This document shows, in pieces, positions 17,479-27,104 of a stretch of 64,000 nt of DNA. A program made the position numbers and the translations under genes. Source of the DNA: CAYFVU01 sp964594775 (GTDB lineage: Bacteria > Spirochaetota > Spirochaetia > DSM-16054 > Sediminispirochaetaceae); the NCBI GenBank assembly GCA_964594775.1, contig CAZQNO010000002.1, forward strand, positions 53,555 to 117,554, written 5' to 3'. Under the pieces are notes generated by a model, which was given only the letters and a program-made list of their open reading frames with translations, had not been told where the DNA came from and ran no database searches. Each line of letters starts with the position of its first letter. Positions within the stretch are counted from its first letter, which is position 1.

Positions 17479-19713
17479 CTAAAAGCTGACCCTCGTTTCA
17501 ATGGTGATGTTGGGCACCATCTCCGGCTTATCGTTTTTATAAACGATGTTGCCGTCCTCGTCGTGCCGCACCGCAGTGCTGAAGACGGCGGCGAGGTCGA
17601 TAACGGGTGCAATGGGGTAGACTATCTCGCCTTTGAAGACGGCATATGCGTCGAAGAAACTCATTTCGTCGGTGGTGATCATCGGCACGAAGTTCGTTCG
17701 GTAGTAGTAGATACCGCCGTGTATCCCGACCACCGGGATAACGTCGGGCAGGATGGTAAACGATGCGGCAAACTCGTCGCCGAAGGTCTCCGGATTCTCC
17801 GAGTCCACCCCTTTCCAGGGCCACATGTAGCCGGCGGAGAAGGCGAACATATCGAAGAGCGCGGCCGAGGCATCGCCGTAGATGCCCATGGTAAGTTCAT
17901 CGTAGACCGTAGCTCCTCCGGTTTCCATGGCCGTGAGATAATCGTTTACCTCGGTGACCCTGAGTCCACGGACCCGCTCGTAGTTCGGACCGAAGAAGGA
18001 GTGGTGGAAGAGTCCGTCGGTGTACCGGTATTCGAGAGTGTAGTCGACCATGAAGATGTTTCCGAGGATCCCCGCCGAAAGCCCGTAGTTGCGGAAGCTG
18101 TTGCCGGGGAGGTCCTGTGAATCATCGTAGACCATGTCGTAGTAGTACTCACCGTTGCGCTCCGGCATCATGACCGCCGCGTCGGCGAAGGGGACTATGG
18201 AGAGGATGTCTCCCTCAAAAATGGCGAGTTCCGTATCGACACCTCCGGTGATGAAGCTCATTGAATCGAGCCCCTGCGTGTCTACATAGATGGGGTCTGC
18301 CGCCGAGAGGGGATTGATGTCGGCAACGGAAGATATTCCGAAGGTGAGTCTGCCGATGGGGCTAAAAAAGAGACGGCCGCCGAAGATCTCCGGCTCGGCA
18401 AGGTCGTTGACCACCGTCTCGAAGCCGCTCTTTCCGCCCTTTACTCCCATATTGAGACCCACCCGACGAATCGTAGGAAATTCGATGTCGTTGGCGTAGT
18501 TCTTCATGAGCGAGCCGTGGCCGAGGCCCATGTTGTGTAGATTGCCCAGCTTGAGGTAGAAGGGGTCGCGCCGGTCGCCCCACTCGAGATAGTGCAGCTT
18601 GAGGGCGATGTCTGCGAGAAGATCGCCCGCCGCGCCTGCCGGGTCTCCGTTCCAGTCCTGGTCGGCGCCGAAGGACCACTCGTCGTTGCCCGCCGGTCTG
18701 TACCACTGGTCGTAGTCGAAGAGGTCGTCGTTGTAGATGATGGGAAGATAGAGTCCCAATCTCAGTTTTCCTGCTTCGAGATGAGGCTTGATGACGGCCT
18801 TGGAATAGGTCTTTCCCTCCATCGTAACGGTCCCGATCTCGAAACCGAGGTAGTTGCTGAAAAACCTCGCCACCGGTCCTTCGCCGCCGCTTCGCCCGGC
18901 ATCGGAGGCCTTAGCCTTCTGCGCAGCCAGGGCAAGGCCGGGACTGAGGCCCGTGCCCTTGGCCGATTCGCCCGCCTCCTCCTGTCCTCCCTGTTCATCA
19001 CCCTCACCGGTATCCTCCTCTTCTCCCTTTTCCTCGGCCTCTTCGAGCGCCGGACTCTCCGTTGAGCTGTGACCGGGGACTGTGGCCGGATCGAGCCGGG
19101 TGAACTGTAGGTCTTTGAGGACCTCGTTCAGCTGTTCCCTCGTCATCTGTACGGCCTGAAAGGTCGCCGACAGCGCGTCGGCGATCATACCGCTTGTAAG
19201 GGTAATCGCTTCTCCCGTGTCGAGACGGCGGTAGGAGATCTCTCCTTGGGCGACGAATGCCTTTTCCTCTCCCTTTTCGGGGATGGAGATGACGCCGAAA
19301 TCGGTACCGCGGACGCCGCAGACTGCAGAGGGGGTAGCCACCTCATAGTGCATTCCCAAACCCGACTTTGCGGCAACGGTACGGATCTTTCCCCTAAGCA
19401 GGGAAAAGCGGTTGGCCCCCTCATCGGAGGATTGAAGCTTTTCTACGGTAAACTCGGTATTCATCGAGAGTTTGATTATGGAGCCGTTCGGTTCGAGCTG
19501 AAGCTCGGCGGGGGTGTTCTTCGTGAGCACCCGGTCTCCGGCGAGCAGTTCCATGCCGAGAGAGACCGCTACGGGACTGTTTTCCTTAGTGCGCACCTCT
19601 ATTTGTGTGTCATCCTCGACATAGGCGAGAATGGCCGAAGGCGCTTCGTTCTGGGCATAGAGGCCCAGGGCGATGAGAAAGAGTATCGCCGGCAGGATTG
19701 TTTTCTTCATCAC
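17479..19713 (-). CDS. FecR-domain protein with C-terminal outer-membrane barrel
   Basis: A 744-residue exported protein. The signal peptide covers residues 1-20 (ILPAILFLIALGLYAQ). A FecR-type domain spans about 30-165 and includes LEPNGSIIKLSMNTEFTVEKL, FSLLRGKIRTVAAK and ATPSAVCGVRGTDFGV. A low-complexity acidic linker (about 220-265) follows. The remaining 470 residues are rich in alternating aromatic strands and end in Phe (ITIETRVSF), the usual signal for insertion by the BAM machinery. FecR domains of this type are common in spirochaetes outside iron signalling. It lies 11 bases downstream of another barrel gene. Confidence 0.75.
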   Translation of the reverse strand: MMKKTILPAILFLIALGLYAQNEAPSAILAYVEDDTQIEVRTKENSPVAVSLGMELLAGDRVLTKNTPAELQLEPNGSIIKLSMNTEFTVEKLQSSDEGANRFSLLRGKIRTVAAKSGLGMHYEVATPSAVCGVRGTDFGVISIPEKGEEKAFVAQGEISYRRLDTGEAITLTSGMIADALSATFQAVQMTREQLNEVLKDLQFTRLDPATVPGHSSTESPALEEAEEKGEEEDTGEGDEQGGQEEAGESAKGTGLSPGLALAAQKAKASDAGRSGGEGPVARFFSNYLGFEIGTVTMEGKTYSKAVIKPHLEAGKLRLGLYLPIIYNDDLFDYDQWYRPAGNDEWSFGADQDWNGDPAGAAGDLLADIALKLHYLEWGDRRDPFYLKLGNLHNMGLGHGSLMKNYANDIEFPTIRRVGLNMGVKGGKSGFETVVNDLAEPEIFGGRLFFSPIGRLTFGISSVADINPLSAADPIYVDTQGLDSMSFITGGVDTELAIFEGDILSIVPFADAAVMMPERNGEYYYDMVYDDSQDLPGNSFRNYGLSAGILGNIFMVDYTLEYRYTDGLFHHSFFGPNYERVRGLRVTEVNDYLTAMETGGATVYDELTMGIYGDASAALFDMFAFSAGYMWPWKGVDSENPETFGDEFAASFTILPDVIPVVGIHGGIYYYRTNFVPMITTDEMSFFDAYAVFKGEIVYPIAPVIDLAAVFSTAVRHDEDGNIVYKNDKPEMVPNITIETRVSF

Positions 19714-19724
19714 TTTCCCCCTTC

Positions 19725-21107
19725 TTACAGGCTGATGGAGGTCGAGAGTTTGGCCGTCGTTTCCCAGTCAGCTTCCGCAGGCAGGTAACGCAGGGTGTAG
19801 CCGAGACTGATTACCGCTGAGCCGGCCTTGTAGTTGATAGTTGCCCCGAGTACGGTGTTTTCCGGATCACCGAAATCGGCAAACTCCTTGATATATTTCT
19901 TATCGTAGGTCAAATCGAAAAAGATCCCCGGAAGAAAGCCCTCTCCGACGGAAAAGGTCGATCTGAGATGGGGATAGGTAGAGTCCTTTCCACTCTGGGG
20001 AACGAAGGCGCTGTCCAGACTCGTGTTGAAAACCAAGGCATCGTCGAAGAAGGCGAAGCCGAGACTGGCCAGCCATCCGGTATAGCTGTCGACCTGCAGC
20101 TTGCCCGAATAGATTTCATACTTCTGCTGCCGATAGAGGTCGTAGGTTGGGTCGAAGTAGAAGGGGACGAAGTTGTCTCCCAGCAGAAGGGTGTTGACGC
20201 TGTAGGTGATAACCTTCACCATTCGCCCGCCGAAACCGATGAGACCGCCGCTGTTGACTTCGCCGCCGCCGGGCTGGAAGGCGGCGTCACCGTACAATGC
20301 TCCGGTAAAGGTGCTTTTTGCCACCACGGGCTGGAAGAAGTCGAGGCTGTACATCTGTACCGCATCGGGAGTATATACGGGTCCGACTTCCGGGACTTCC
20401 TCGAAATCGTAGATAGCATCGGGCTGAGTATCGGCGGCGAAACTCGCTCCGATCTGCAGTTCGGAGAGGAGGAGCGAATCGCTGTGTACAAGAGGGCGAG
20501 TGTAAATTCGGCTACCTAGTACGTCGAATTTGGCGAGATTTCCCACAAAGGTCTCTATGCCGAGATAGGGAAAAGCGAAGAGCTCGCCGTCTATGTCGAA
20601 GGCCAGTCCCACGTATCGCTTCTCCGGCAAAAAGAGGGTATTGGCGTAGCCGCCCATGAGAAAGCCGTTTCCGAGGGTCCCGTCTTCGATGGAGCCGATT
20701 TTCGCGTAGAGGGGATCACCCTTCTGTCCGTAGCGAATATAGCGGAAAATGGGAAGATAGATGTCGAGAAAAGAACGCTCGTCGTCGGGAACCCAGTCTT
20801 CGTCCCGAAAATCGAAGGTGCTCTCTCCTTCGTCGTCCACGAAGCGGTAGTGAAATACAATACCGAGACCGATGCCGAACTTTCCGAAGGCGATATCGGG
20901 ATTGATTCCAAGACTCTGATACGTGGTCTGTGTACCGTCCTCATTGTTGAACGTTTCTGCTCCTATCTCGATTTCCAGAGAAAGGGACGGCGAAAGCCCG
21001 CTTTCCTCCTCCTCCTCGGCGGCGGGTTCCGTCTCTTCCTGTGCAAAAAGGAGGCCGCCGGCGAAAAGGAACAAAAAGAAGATCAGGCTCAGTCTTCGAT
21101 TTTTCAT
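19725..21107 (-). CDS. outer-membrane beta-barrel protein
   Basis: A 460-residue exported protein with a signal peptide (LIFFLFLFAGGLLFAQ, cut about residue 22) and a short acidic stretch. The rest shows regular amphipathic strands rich in Tyr, Phe and Gly, for example FGIGLGIVFHYRFVDDEGES, and ends SISL. The layout (profile of film-like residues, KIGSIEDGTLGNGFLMGGYAN) parallels the barrel part of the neighbouring FecR-type protein, where GNLHNMGLGHGSLMKNYAND occurs, so the two are probably paralogous barrels. Function is unknown; a surface porin or structural role is likely. Confidence 0.65.
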   Translation of the reverse strand: MKNRRLSLIFFLFLFAGGLLFAQEETEPAAEEEEESGLSPSLSLEIEIGAETFNNEDGTQTTYQSLGINPDIAFGKFGIGLGIVFHYRFVDDEGESTFDFRDEDWVPDDERSFLDIYLPIFRYIRYGQKGDPLYAKIGSIEDGTLGNGFLMGGYANTLFLPEKRYVGLAFDIDGELFAFPYLGIETFVGNLAKFDVLGSRIYTRPLVHSDSLLLSELQIGASFAADTQPDAIYDFEEVPEVGPVYTPDAVQMYSLDFFQPVVAKSTFTGALYGDAAFQPGGGEVNSGGLIGFGGRMVKVITYSVNTLLLGDNFVPFYFDPTYDLYRQQKYEIYSGKLQVDSYTGWLASLGFAFFDDALVFNTSLDSAFVPQSGKDSTYPHLRSTFSVGEGFLPGIFFDLTYDKKYIKEFADFGDPENTVLGATINYKAGSAVISLGYTLRYLPAEADWETTAKLSTSISL

Positions 21108-21141
21108 ACCACTACTCCTTGGAAAGAGTCTCTATTGTCCT

Positions 21142-21170
21142 ACTATACCGCACGTTAGAGAAAATTTACA
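21142..21170 (-). promoter_or_regulatory. possible sigma-70-type promoter of the barrel/FecR/mutL operon
   Basis: On the reverse strand TGTAAA (21170-21165), a 17-base spacer and TATAGT (21147-21142) precede the ATG at 21107, which has AAGGAG in front. The -35 match is weak. Confidence 0.4.
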
Positions 21171-21226
21171 GGTTTGCGGCGACTTTATCGAGGCTTCGCG
21201 GTGCTTTGCCGGCTATGGGGGCACCG

Positions 21227-24200
21227 CTAAAAACGGATGATTACTTCCATGCCGCACTCGCCGCCGACGGCACTGATGATAAAGCTCCCCGCCTCATCCT
21301 CCACCGTGGTCCTTTCGAATCCGAAACGGGCGAAGGCCTTCGCTTCGCCCGTTTCTCCGAGAAGAAGACTGGTGGTATGGGCAAGCAGATAGCGGATATT
21401 GCGGCGTTCTTCGACGGGATCATTTTCCCATTCGATGTCGAAGGTTTCTTCGCCGGCCAGCTGCGGCAAGTCGGCGAGGTCCAGTCGGCTCTTAAAGGGA
21501 AAGGCCCCTTCATAGGGTCTTCTCCTGCGCAGGCCGGTGCGGATCTCCAGCACCTTGCTCTCCTCGGGCAGATCCAAGAGAAAGGAGGTGTCGGTGGTAA
21601 TAAAGTTGCCGGAAGAAATCTGCAATTCGATGAATTGTCCTATACTGATGCTGTGGCTTTCACTGCTGCCGCTCATCGTATCCGAAAGGGGAAAGGTGGA
21701 GCTGAGGCCGAAAGAATGGGTGATCTCCTCGCTTCGATACCAGGAGAAGGTGGAATAGCGTCCCAGAGCGCCGAAGAGGTTGAGGGCGGTTGCCCGGTAG
21801 GTTCCGTCGAAGGTGAGGCTGTCCGTACGGCTGTCGAAGGATCTGGAGAGACTGCGGGAGAGGCCGGCATCGAAACTCGCGGGGAGAATGAGGTTAATGA
21901 GGCGCGAACCCGGCGTAACGGCGATCCCCGCTCTTGCAGCGCTGTGGTAGTCGGCAGAATCGAGGACTTTCGAATCGGCGAGAAAGGAGCTGCGGGTCTC
22001 GTCGTTGTACAGTTCGGCAAAGGGAACGGAGTTCCAAAAGTAGAGCTGTTCTCCCGCTCTCGAGAACGACTCTCCCACGTCTTCCGGAAAGCCGCCTTCC
22101 TCTCCGTAAGGAGCAGCGGTGGTCAGGCTCCTGCGGTAGGAGAAGGTGAGGGTCGGGTTTCCGATGCGCTGCGGCGCAAGGAGACTGGTGCCGGATAGTT
22201 CCACCGAGTGGCTTTCCGAAAGGGAGAACTCCTCCTCCGCCGACTCTGTCCCGCTGCCGATGCCGGCGCTCAATTTCAAAGTGCTGTTGGTGAACTTTTT
22301 ACTCAGCGCGAATCGGTGCTGCGTACTGCGGGAGAGGGGGCCGGCGGTTCTTTCCGGAAGGAAATAGGCAAAGGACGATCCGTAGCGGTCGGCCAGGCTC
22401 TCCTCGCTGAGGAGATTTTCCTCGTTAGTTACTCCGTAGGCGGCGCCGAGAGAGAGTTTGCCCGCTTCAAATATCTCTAATTCCCCATCGGCACGCCAAT
22501 CCCGGTTCAAGGAGAGTCCGTCCCAGGAGAGAGCGGCGGAGAGGAGGAGGGAACCGATCCCCGGTTCTCGAATTTCCGTGGAGCTCGCATGGTCAACCTC
22601 GACGGTGGAGTAGGTGTGATTTTCCCGGTAGGCGTCGGCGAGGGTGAGGATGGAGGCAAAGAGCGGGAGGGTAAAATCGTAGCCGCCGGAGGGGTAGAAG
22701 TCGCTTCTGTCGAGAAAGCCGTGGTAACTGAGGGACAGGTCGCCGGCAAAGAGCCCGAAGCCGAGTTCGTTGGTGAAGCTCAACTCTCCGGCCGCCGGCT
22801 CGAGAAAACCGGAGGCGAAGTTCTCGCTCTGCAGCTGTACTTGATTTTCGTAGATGAGGTTGTGAACGACGGGCCTTTCGTTGTTTCCGATGAGAACCCC
22901 GGGACGGTAGTAGGAGAGCTGCGACCGCCCGGCCCCGCCGAGCTCCAAGAGGGTGTCGTGGAAGAAAAACTCGTCGATCTGGATGGTCCCGGCGGGGTTC
23001 AACGTTGTGTCGGCGTCGATGTCGATCCTGTTGACCCCGCCGGCCTCCCGCTTTTTACGGAGACCGGTGTAATCCCCTGCGCCGGAAGGGATATAGGTAC
23101 CGTCCATTGTGACTTTAGTTGATCCGGAAGAATCGAGTTCCCAGGTATACGTGCGCCAATCGCTGTGGGCGGGAGGATTGAAGCTTACCGAGAGGCCTTC
23201 GCCGGCGGGGTTTCGTATGCTCACGGTCAGAGAATCGGGCTGGGTTCCGGTCTTCATGAAAAAGGAGAGCTTCCGATAGTCGCCGAGATCCACCGGCTTG
23301 CCGTAGGCCCGGGATTGCCAAGAATTTACCGCAGGTCCCCAAGAGAATGTTGCCACCCGGGCCCGTCCGCCGCCGCCTTCATTGAACAGTCCCGCCTCGT
23401 CGTTTCCCATGAGGTCCTCGTATCCGGAGTCTCCTTCGTAGAGATAGGATTCGTAGACATCCAGATCGCTGCCTGAACCGGAGAAACTGCTGCCGAGGAA
23501 GGAGAGCTCTGCGACGAGGAGGCGGCCCGAGGCACTCGCTCCCGTGGTTTCGATTAGGAGGATTTGCACTGCGGTAACTGCGCTGAGTTTCGTTCTTTCT
23601 TCCGCAGAAAGAGAGAGTGTTATCTCATTCCACGACTGACTCAGCTCCGCGCTGATATTTTTGGCTACCGCAAAGTCCTGCAGGGGGTAGCTGTCCAGTA
23701 CGTTGTTTCCGTTGAGGTCTTCGCTGTTTATCATGCTCCGGTGAGGTGCCCATGGAATGCGGGGAGCCACCGGCATAATCCCGTGCGGTGAATGAGTGAA
23801 GGGAAAGCCGTCGCTGTACTTAGAGCTCTCCTCGTCGAGCTTGTCGTCGGCATCGAGGTCCTCCGGCAGGCTGCCGAAGATGAGGTAGGCGTCAACGGTC
23901 CCGCTCGGCACGGCGCCGCTGCGGCCGATGTGTTTGGTTTTTAGTGTAATTGCCTTCATACGGCTGAGGTCCAGGGGCTCCTCAGCGTTGATTAGGGGAA
24001 CAAGGCCGCCGACCCATTGGTCGTCTCCCAGTTCGTAGTCCAGCACCATCGCATCGCCCTCGGTCTGCGAGCCGGTAGATGCCGGGTAGGGACCGACCCG
24101 CTCCCCGTAGTCGTAGACCTGCTCGGCCGGAGGGCTCCAGTCGTAGTCCTGCAGGATGTACTCGCCTGCAAAGCTGCGTGAGTACAGGTCCTTGTAGAAG

Positions 24201-26140
24201 AGTTTGCCGCGGGAGCCGTGGAGAGCGGTGGGGCCGGCAGTCGGCTGTGTCGCCGAATAGTCCCCCGGCGCACCGGGGTACAGCGTCTCCAGGGTAAGGG
24301 CCACCGGCAGACCGCCGCCGTCCATCCCCAAGAAGCGGCGCAGGCCGGTGGTGTTCGGGCTCTCCACGCTTATGCCGCCGTCGAGAGCAAGACTGAAATT
24401 CTCTTGCTCCCAGCTGCTTCCTCCGCTTACGAGGATCGAACCGGTTGCCTCCTCCTGCTCCTCGGTATAGGAGGCTTCGGTGATGTTCCAGCGCAGGCCG
24501 AGATTGAGATTGCCCGCGAAGTTCTCATTGAATCGAAGAGCGTTAGCGCTCGCGGCGATGAGCTCTCCTTCGGAGAAGCCGCCGCCGGAGGTCCTGTAGG
24601 CGATGTCTATCCGCTCGCTGTGGGCCACCGGCACGAAGAAGGAGATCTCGCCGGTCTGCGGGTTCAAGCTGTAGCGGTATTCGGGAACGCCGTTGCGCAG
24701 TATTTCCACCGACCCTTCCAGTACATTCTCGCCGAGGCTGAAGGAAGAGACGGGACTCTTCTTTTCGTAGAGAAGTTCCTTCGACAGGGGCTCAGGAGCA
24801 GAAGGTCTGTTCGGCCCGTAGAGGATCTGATTGTCACTGAGGTAGGGGATGAGGGGGTAGCGGCTTTCGTGGGAGCGGATCGATTCTCCGCCGGTGATAC
24901 GGGCGAAACCGTCTTCAAAGGAAATATAGGGGAGATTATAGCCGTCGGTCCCCCCTCTCTCGACCAGACGGAGGGGAGGACGGCCGGCCCCGCTTCCTCC
25001 TTCAGAGGAGACCCCGCCGATGTCGTAGACGCTGCGCAGCTCGAAGGGCGACCACTGCCCGGGCCGGTAGAGGATGAGGGCATTGTTTCCTCCGACTGAG
25101 GTGATATTGGCGGTCAGATCGATTCCGAGATAGTTGCTGAGATTTCCATCGGGATCGTCGTTGTCCGTATCGAAGTCGATTTTATTTGCCGCGAGGTCGA
25201 TGGTACCGCTTCCCGTACCTGCGAGGGCGTCGACTCCCAGTCCCGGTTCTCCCGCGTAGAGCGCTCCCTTTCGATATTGAACGAGCACCCGGCTCTTCGC
25301 CGCCTCGGCGAGAAATACCAGTCCCTCCTGCTTCGAGACCGTCACCTCATCGTCGCCCAGCACGCGGTAGGTGCTGCCCCCGCCGCTCACCGAGCCCTCC
25401 GGATCCTCGAGATACACGGTGATCGTGTCGATATCGGCGTCGGGCAGGACGAAGAAGCGGCCGTTTACCCTCTCTTCGGGATCGACGCGCTGCTCCTCGA
25501 TGAGCTTGTAGCCCCGGTAGCTCACCTTCTGCTTTTCCGCCGGGTCGAAGCGGACTGCCATGTGGTGTTCGGAGCGATTGCTTTCGAGCAGTCCGTAGGC
25601 ACCGAAGGATTCCTTCGAGGCGGCGGGAAGGGAGAAGAAGCCGAAGTTGCCGTAGCCGATGTCGGTATTTCCCACCCGGACCTGCTGGACCAGTTCCCCC
25701 TCCATGCCGTTGTAGCCGAAGAGGAAGGTCTCGAGCTTCTCCTCCTCGGTAATCTTCGTCTCGAAGAAGTAGCGGTCCAAGATCCAGAGGCTCATGGTGA
25801 GCTCGGGGATCTGATGGAAGGCAAAACCGTCGGTCATCCCGGGAAAGGTGCTGCGCCGGAGGATGCCGCTGCGGTTGTCCCAGTTCCAGCCGAATCCGCC
25901 GGAGAGGGACATGGACCAGCTTCCTTCCAGATAGAGGTCGACGTCGGCGTCGCCTATCTCCGTGGCCAAAAGGGCAGTCGGTGCCTCTTCTTCCGGAAGG
26001 AGGACTTCCTGTGTCTGTGCGCCGGGAGAAAGCAGGCCAAAGGCGAGGCAGCAGAGAAAAAACGGCAAAAAAACCGTTCTTTTAGCTATTGTTTTATATA
26101 GGCGCAACACTTTATAATTATCCTGCAAAGGCCGTTTCAT
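21227..26140 (-). CDS. very large SprA-like outer-membrane protein
   Basis: The frame extends upstream to 26425. I place the start at 26140 because it begins a basic region and membrane segment (RTVFLPFFLCCLAFGLLS) that looks like a signal peptide; a GTG nearer that segment is also possible. The product is about 1637 residues and ends in Phe, as barrels do. Segments recall SprA, the type IX secretion channel of Bacteroidetes: the early VRVGNTDIGYGNFGFFSLPAASKESFGAYG region, LNPQTGEISFFVPVAHSERI, DAYLIFGSLPEDLDADDKLD, and SEDLNGNNVLDS. SprA is larger (about 2400 residues), so this is a related or analogous giant barrel. Two jelly-roll-like regions lie at about 780-1010. Confidence 0.6.
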   Translation of the reverse strand: MKRPLQDNYKVLRLYKTIAKRTVFLPFFLCCLAFGLLSPGAQTQEVLLPEEEAPTALLATEIGDADVDLYLEGSWSMSLSGGFGWNWDNRSGILRRSTFPGMTDGFAFHQIPELTMSLWILDRYFFETKITEEEKLETFLFGYNGMEGELVQQVRVGNTDIGYGNFGFFSLPAASKESFGAYGLLESNRSEHHMAVRFDPAEKQKVSYRGYKLIEEQRVDPEERVNGRFFVLPDADIDTITVYLEDPEGSVSGGGSTYRVLGDDEVTVSKQEGLVFLAEAAKSRVLVQYRKGALYAGEPGLGVDALAGTGSGTIDLAANKIDFDTDNDDPDGNLSNYLGIDLTANITSVGGNNALILYRPGQWSPFELRSVYDIGGVSSEGGSGAGRPPLRLVERGGTDGYNLPYISFEDGFARITGGESIRSHESRYPLIPYLSDNQILYGPNRPSAPEPLSKELLYEKKSPVSSFSLGENVLEGSVEILRNGVPEYRYSLNPQTGEISFFVPVAHSERIDIAYRTSGGGFSEGELIAASANALRFNENFAGNLNLGLRWNITEASYTEEQEEATGSILVSGGSSWEQENFSLALDGGISVESPNTTGLRRFLGMDGGGLPVALTLETLYPGAPGDYSATQPTAGPTALHGSRGKLFYKDLYSRSFAGEYILQDYDWSPPAEQVYDYGERVGPYPASTGSQTEGDAMVLDYELGDDQWVGGLVPLINAEEPLDLSRMKAITLKTKHIGRSGAVPSGTVDAYLIFGSLPEDLDADDKLDEESSKYSDGFPFTHSPHGIMPVAPRIPWAPHRSMINSEDLNGNNVLDSYPLQDFAVAKNISAELSQSWNEITLSLSAEERTKLSAVTAVQILLIETTGASASGRLLVAELSFLGSSFSGSGSDLDVYESYLYEGDSGYEDLMGNDEAGLFNEGGGGRARVATFSWGPAVNSWQSRAYGKPVDLGDYRKLSFFMKTGTQPDSLTVSIRNPAGEGLSVSFNPPAHSDWRTYTWELDSSGSTKVTMDGTYIPSGAGDYTGLRKKREAGGVNRIDIDADTTLNPAGTIQIDEFFFHDTLLELGGAGRSQLSYYRPGVLIGNNERPVVHNLIYENQVQLQSENFASGFLEPAAGELSFTNELGFGLFAGDLSLSYHGFLDRSDFYPSGGYDFTLPLFASILTLADAYRENHTYSTVEVDHASSTEIREPGIGSLLLSAALSWDGLSLNRDWRADGELEIFEAGKLSLGAAYGVTNEENLLSEESLADRYGSSFAYFLPERTAGPLSRSTQHRFALSKKFTNSTLKLSAGIGSGTESAEEEFSLSESHSVELSGTSLLAPQRIGNPTLTFSYRRSLTTAAPYGEEGGFPEDVGESFSRAGEQLYFWNSVPFAELYNDETRSSFLADSKVLDSADYHSAARAGIAVTPGSRLINLILPASFDAGLSRSLSRSFDSRTDSLTFDGTYRATALNLFGALGRYSTFSWYRSEEITHSFGLSSTFPLSDTMSGSSESHSISIGQFIELQISSGNFITTDTSFLLDLPEESKVLEIRTGLRRRRPYEGAFPFKSRLDLADLPQLAGEETFDIEWENDPVEERRNIRYLLAHTTSLLLGETGEAKAFARFGFERTTVEDEAGSFIISAVGGECGMEVIIRF

Positions 26141-26173
26141 GTAAACGCGATTTTTACCGAAAAATGAAAAAGG

Positions 26174-27100
26174 ATGAGTGACGAAATTCGCCAAAAGGCC
26201 CAGGGCTTTGTAAAGCATCTTCTCGATAATCCGACCCTCCAGGGCTGCACGCCGCTGCAGAAAGAAGAGCAGATCCGCATCTTTCTCGAACAGAATTCGA
26301 AGCAGCTCTTTCCCACTCTCTCTTCGGTAAATTTCTTTTCCGGTTACGATTGGCCGAATATTCGGTCCCTTCTCGTTCAGGAACTCGTGAAAACGACAAA
26401 TAGCGCAGTAAGCGCGTATCTTCAACGCATCATTTACGAATATCTCGATTTTACCTTTGTGAATTTCATCTGGCCCCAGGGCATACCGGCTGACAAGGCC
26501 AGAGAAAGCCTCTATTCCTTTGTCGGCGGCTTAGCGGATAAGGGAGAGGGCAGGATCGCCCTTACGGGGCCGTACAATGCCCTGATGTACACCCTTTCGG
26601 ACAAGTATATCGACCGAATTTTTGATACGAGAAACTACGTTCGCTTCGAGTTGGAAAAGGTGCAGCGTTTGAAAATGGGCAAGGACGAACTGAAACAGCT
26701 CATTCGGGTGGCCCTCCTTTTGCGGCCGTCGATCTATCTGATAAGCGCGCAGACACCGATACGGAACATGCGGGCCGGGACCATCGCGAGCCAGTTTGGA
26801 GAGAAGGCCTCGCGAACCCTTCAAGAGAAGCTCCCCCTCATTCCTCCCCTCGTTATTCGCAGCGGAGTGCAGAGTAATATATCTTTCATAGAGAATCCGA
26901 AGCTGCCCGCGACCGCCCGAATGACGATGATCATCAGCCGCTTTGCCCGTGACTACCGGCCGAACATGCAGGTGGACCGGGGTGCCTCCCCCCCGGAGAA
27001 GAGCTGGTTCAACGTCGCCAGGAGGAACTACAAGTTCTACGGCTACGATGTAAAGATGCTCGACGAGTTTTACCGGATAGCCGCGGAAAACGGATGGTAG
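26174..27100 (+). CDS. conserved hypothetical protein, 308 residues
   Basis: I recognise no domain. The protein is soluble and mostly helical, without signal peptide or membrane helix. It has a conserved-looking centre (KARESLYSFVGGLADKGEGR; ALLLRPSIYLISAQ) and a C-terminal part rich in Arg and aromatics. The ATG at 26174 follows AAAAAGG directly, with no spacing, so initiation may be weak. It runs divergently from the SprA-like gene, with only 33 bases between starts, and is 4 bases before the voltage-sensor-like membrane protein, so those two are probably cotranscribed. Confidence 0.6.
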   Translation: MSDEIRQKAQGFVKHLLDNPTLQGCTPLQKEEQIRIFLEQNSKQLFPTLSSVNFFSGYDWPNIRSLLVQELVKTTNSAVSAYLQRIIYEYLDFTFVNFIWPQGIPADKARESLYSFVGGLADKGEGRIALTGPYNALMYTLSDKYIDRIFDTRNYVRFELEKVQRLKMGKDELKQLIRVALLLRPSIYLISAQTPIRNMRAGTIASQFGEKASRTLQEKLPLIPPLVIRSGVQSNISFIENPKLPATARMTMIISRFARDYRPNMQVDRGASPPEKSWFNVARRNYKFYGYDVKMLDEFYRIAAENGW

Positions 27101-27104
27101 GTGT

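Noticed and set aside
26141..26425. 95-residue extension of the SprA-like protein
   Set aside because: It overlaps the divergent hypothetical gene antisense and would bury the signal peptide.
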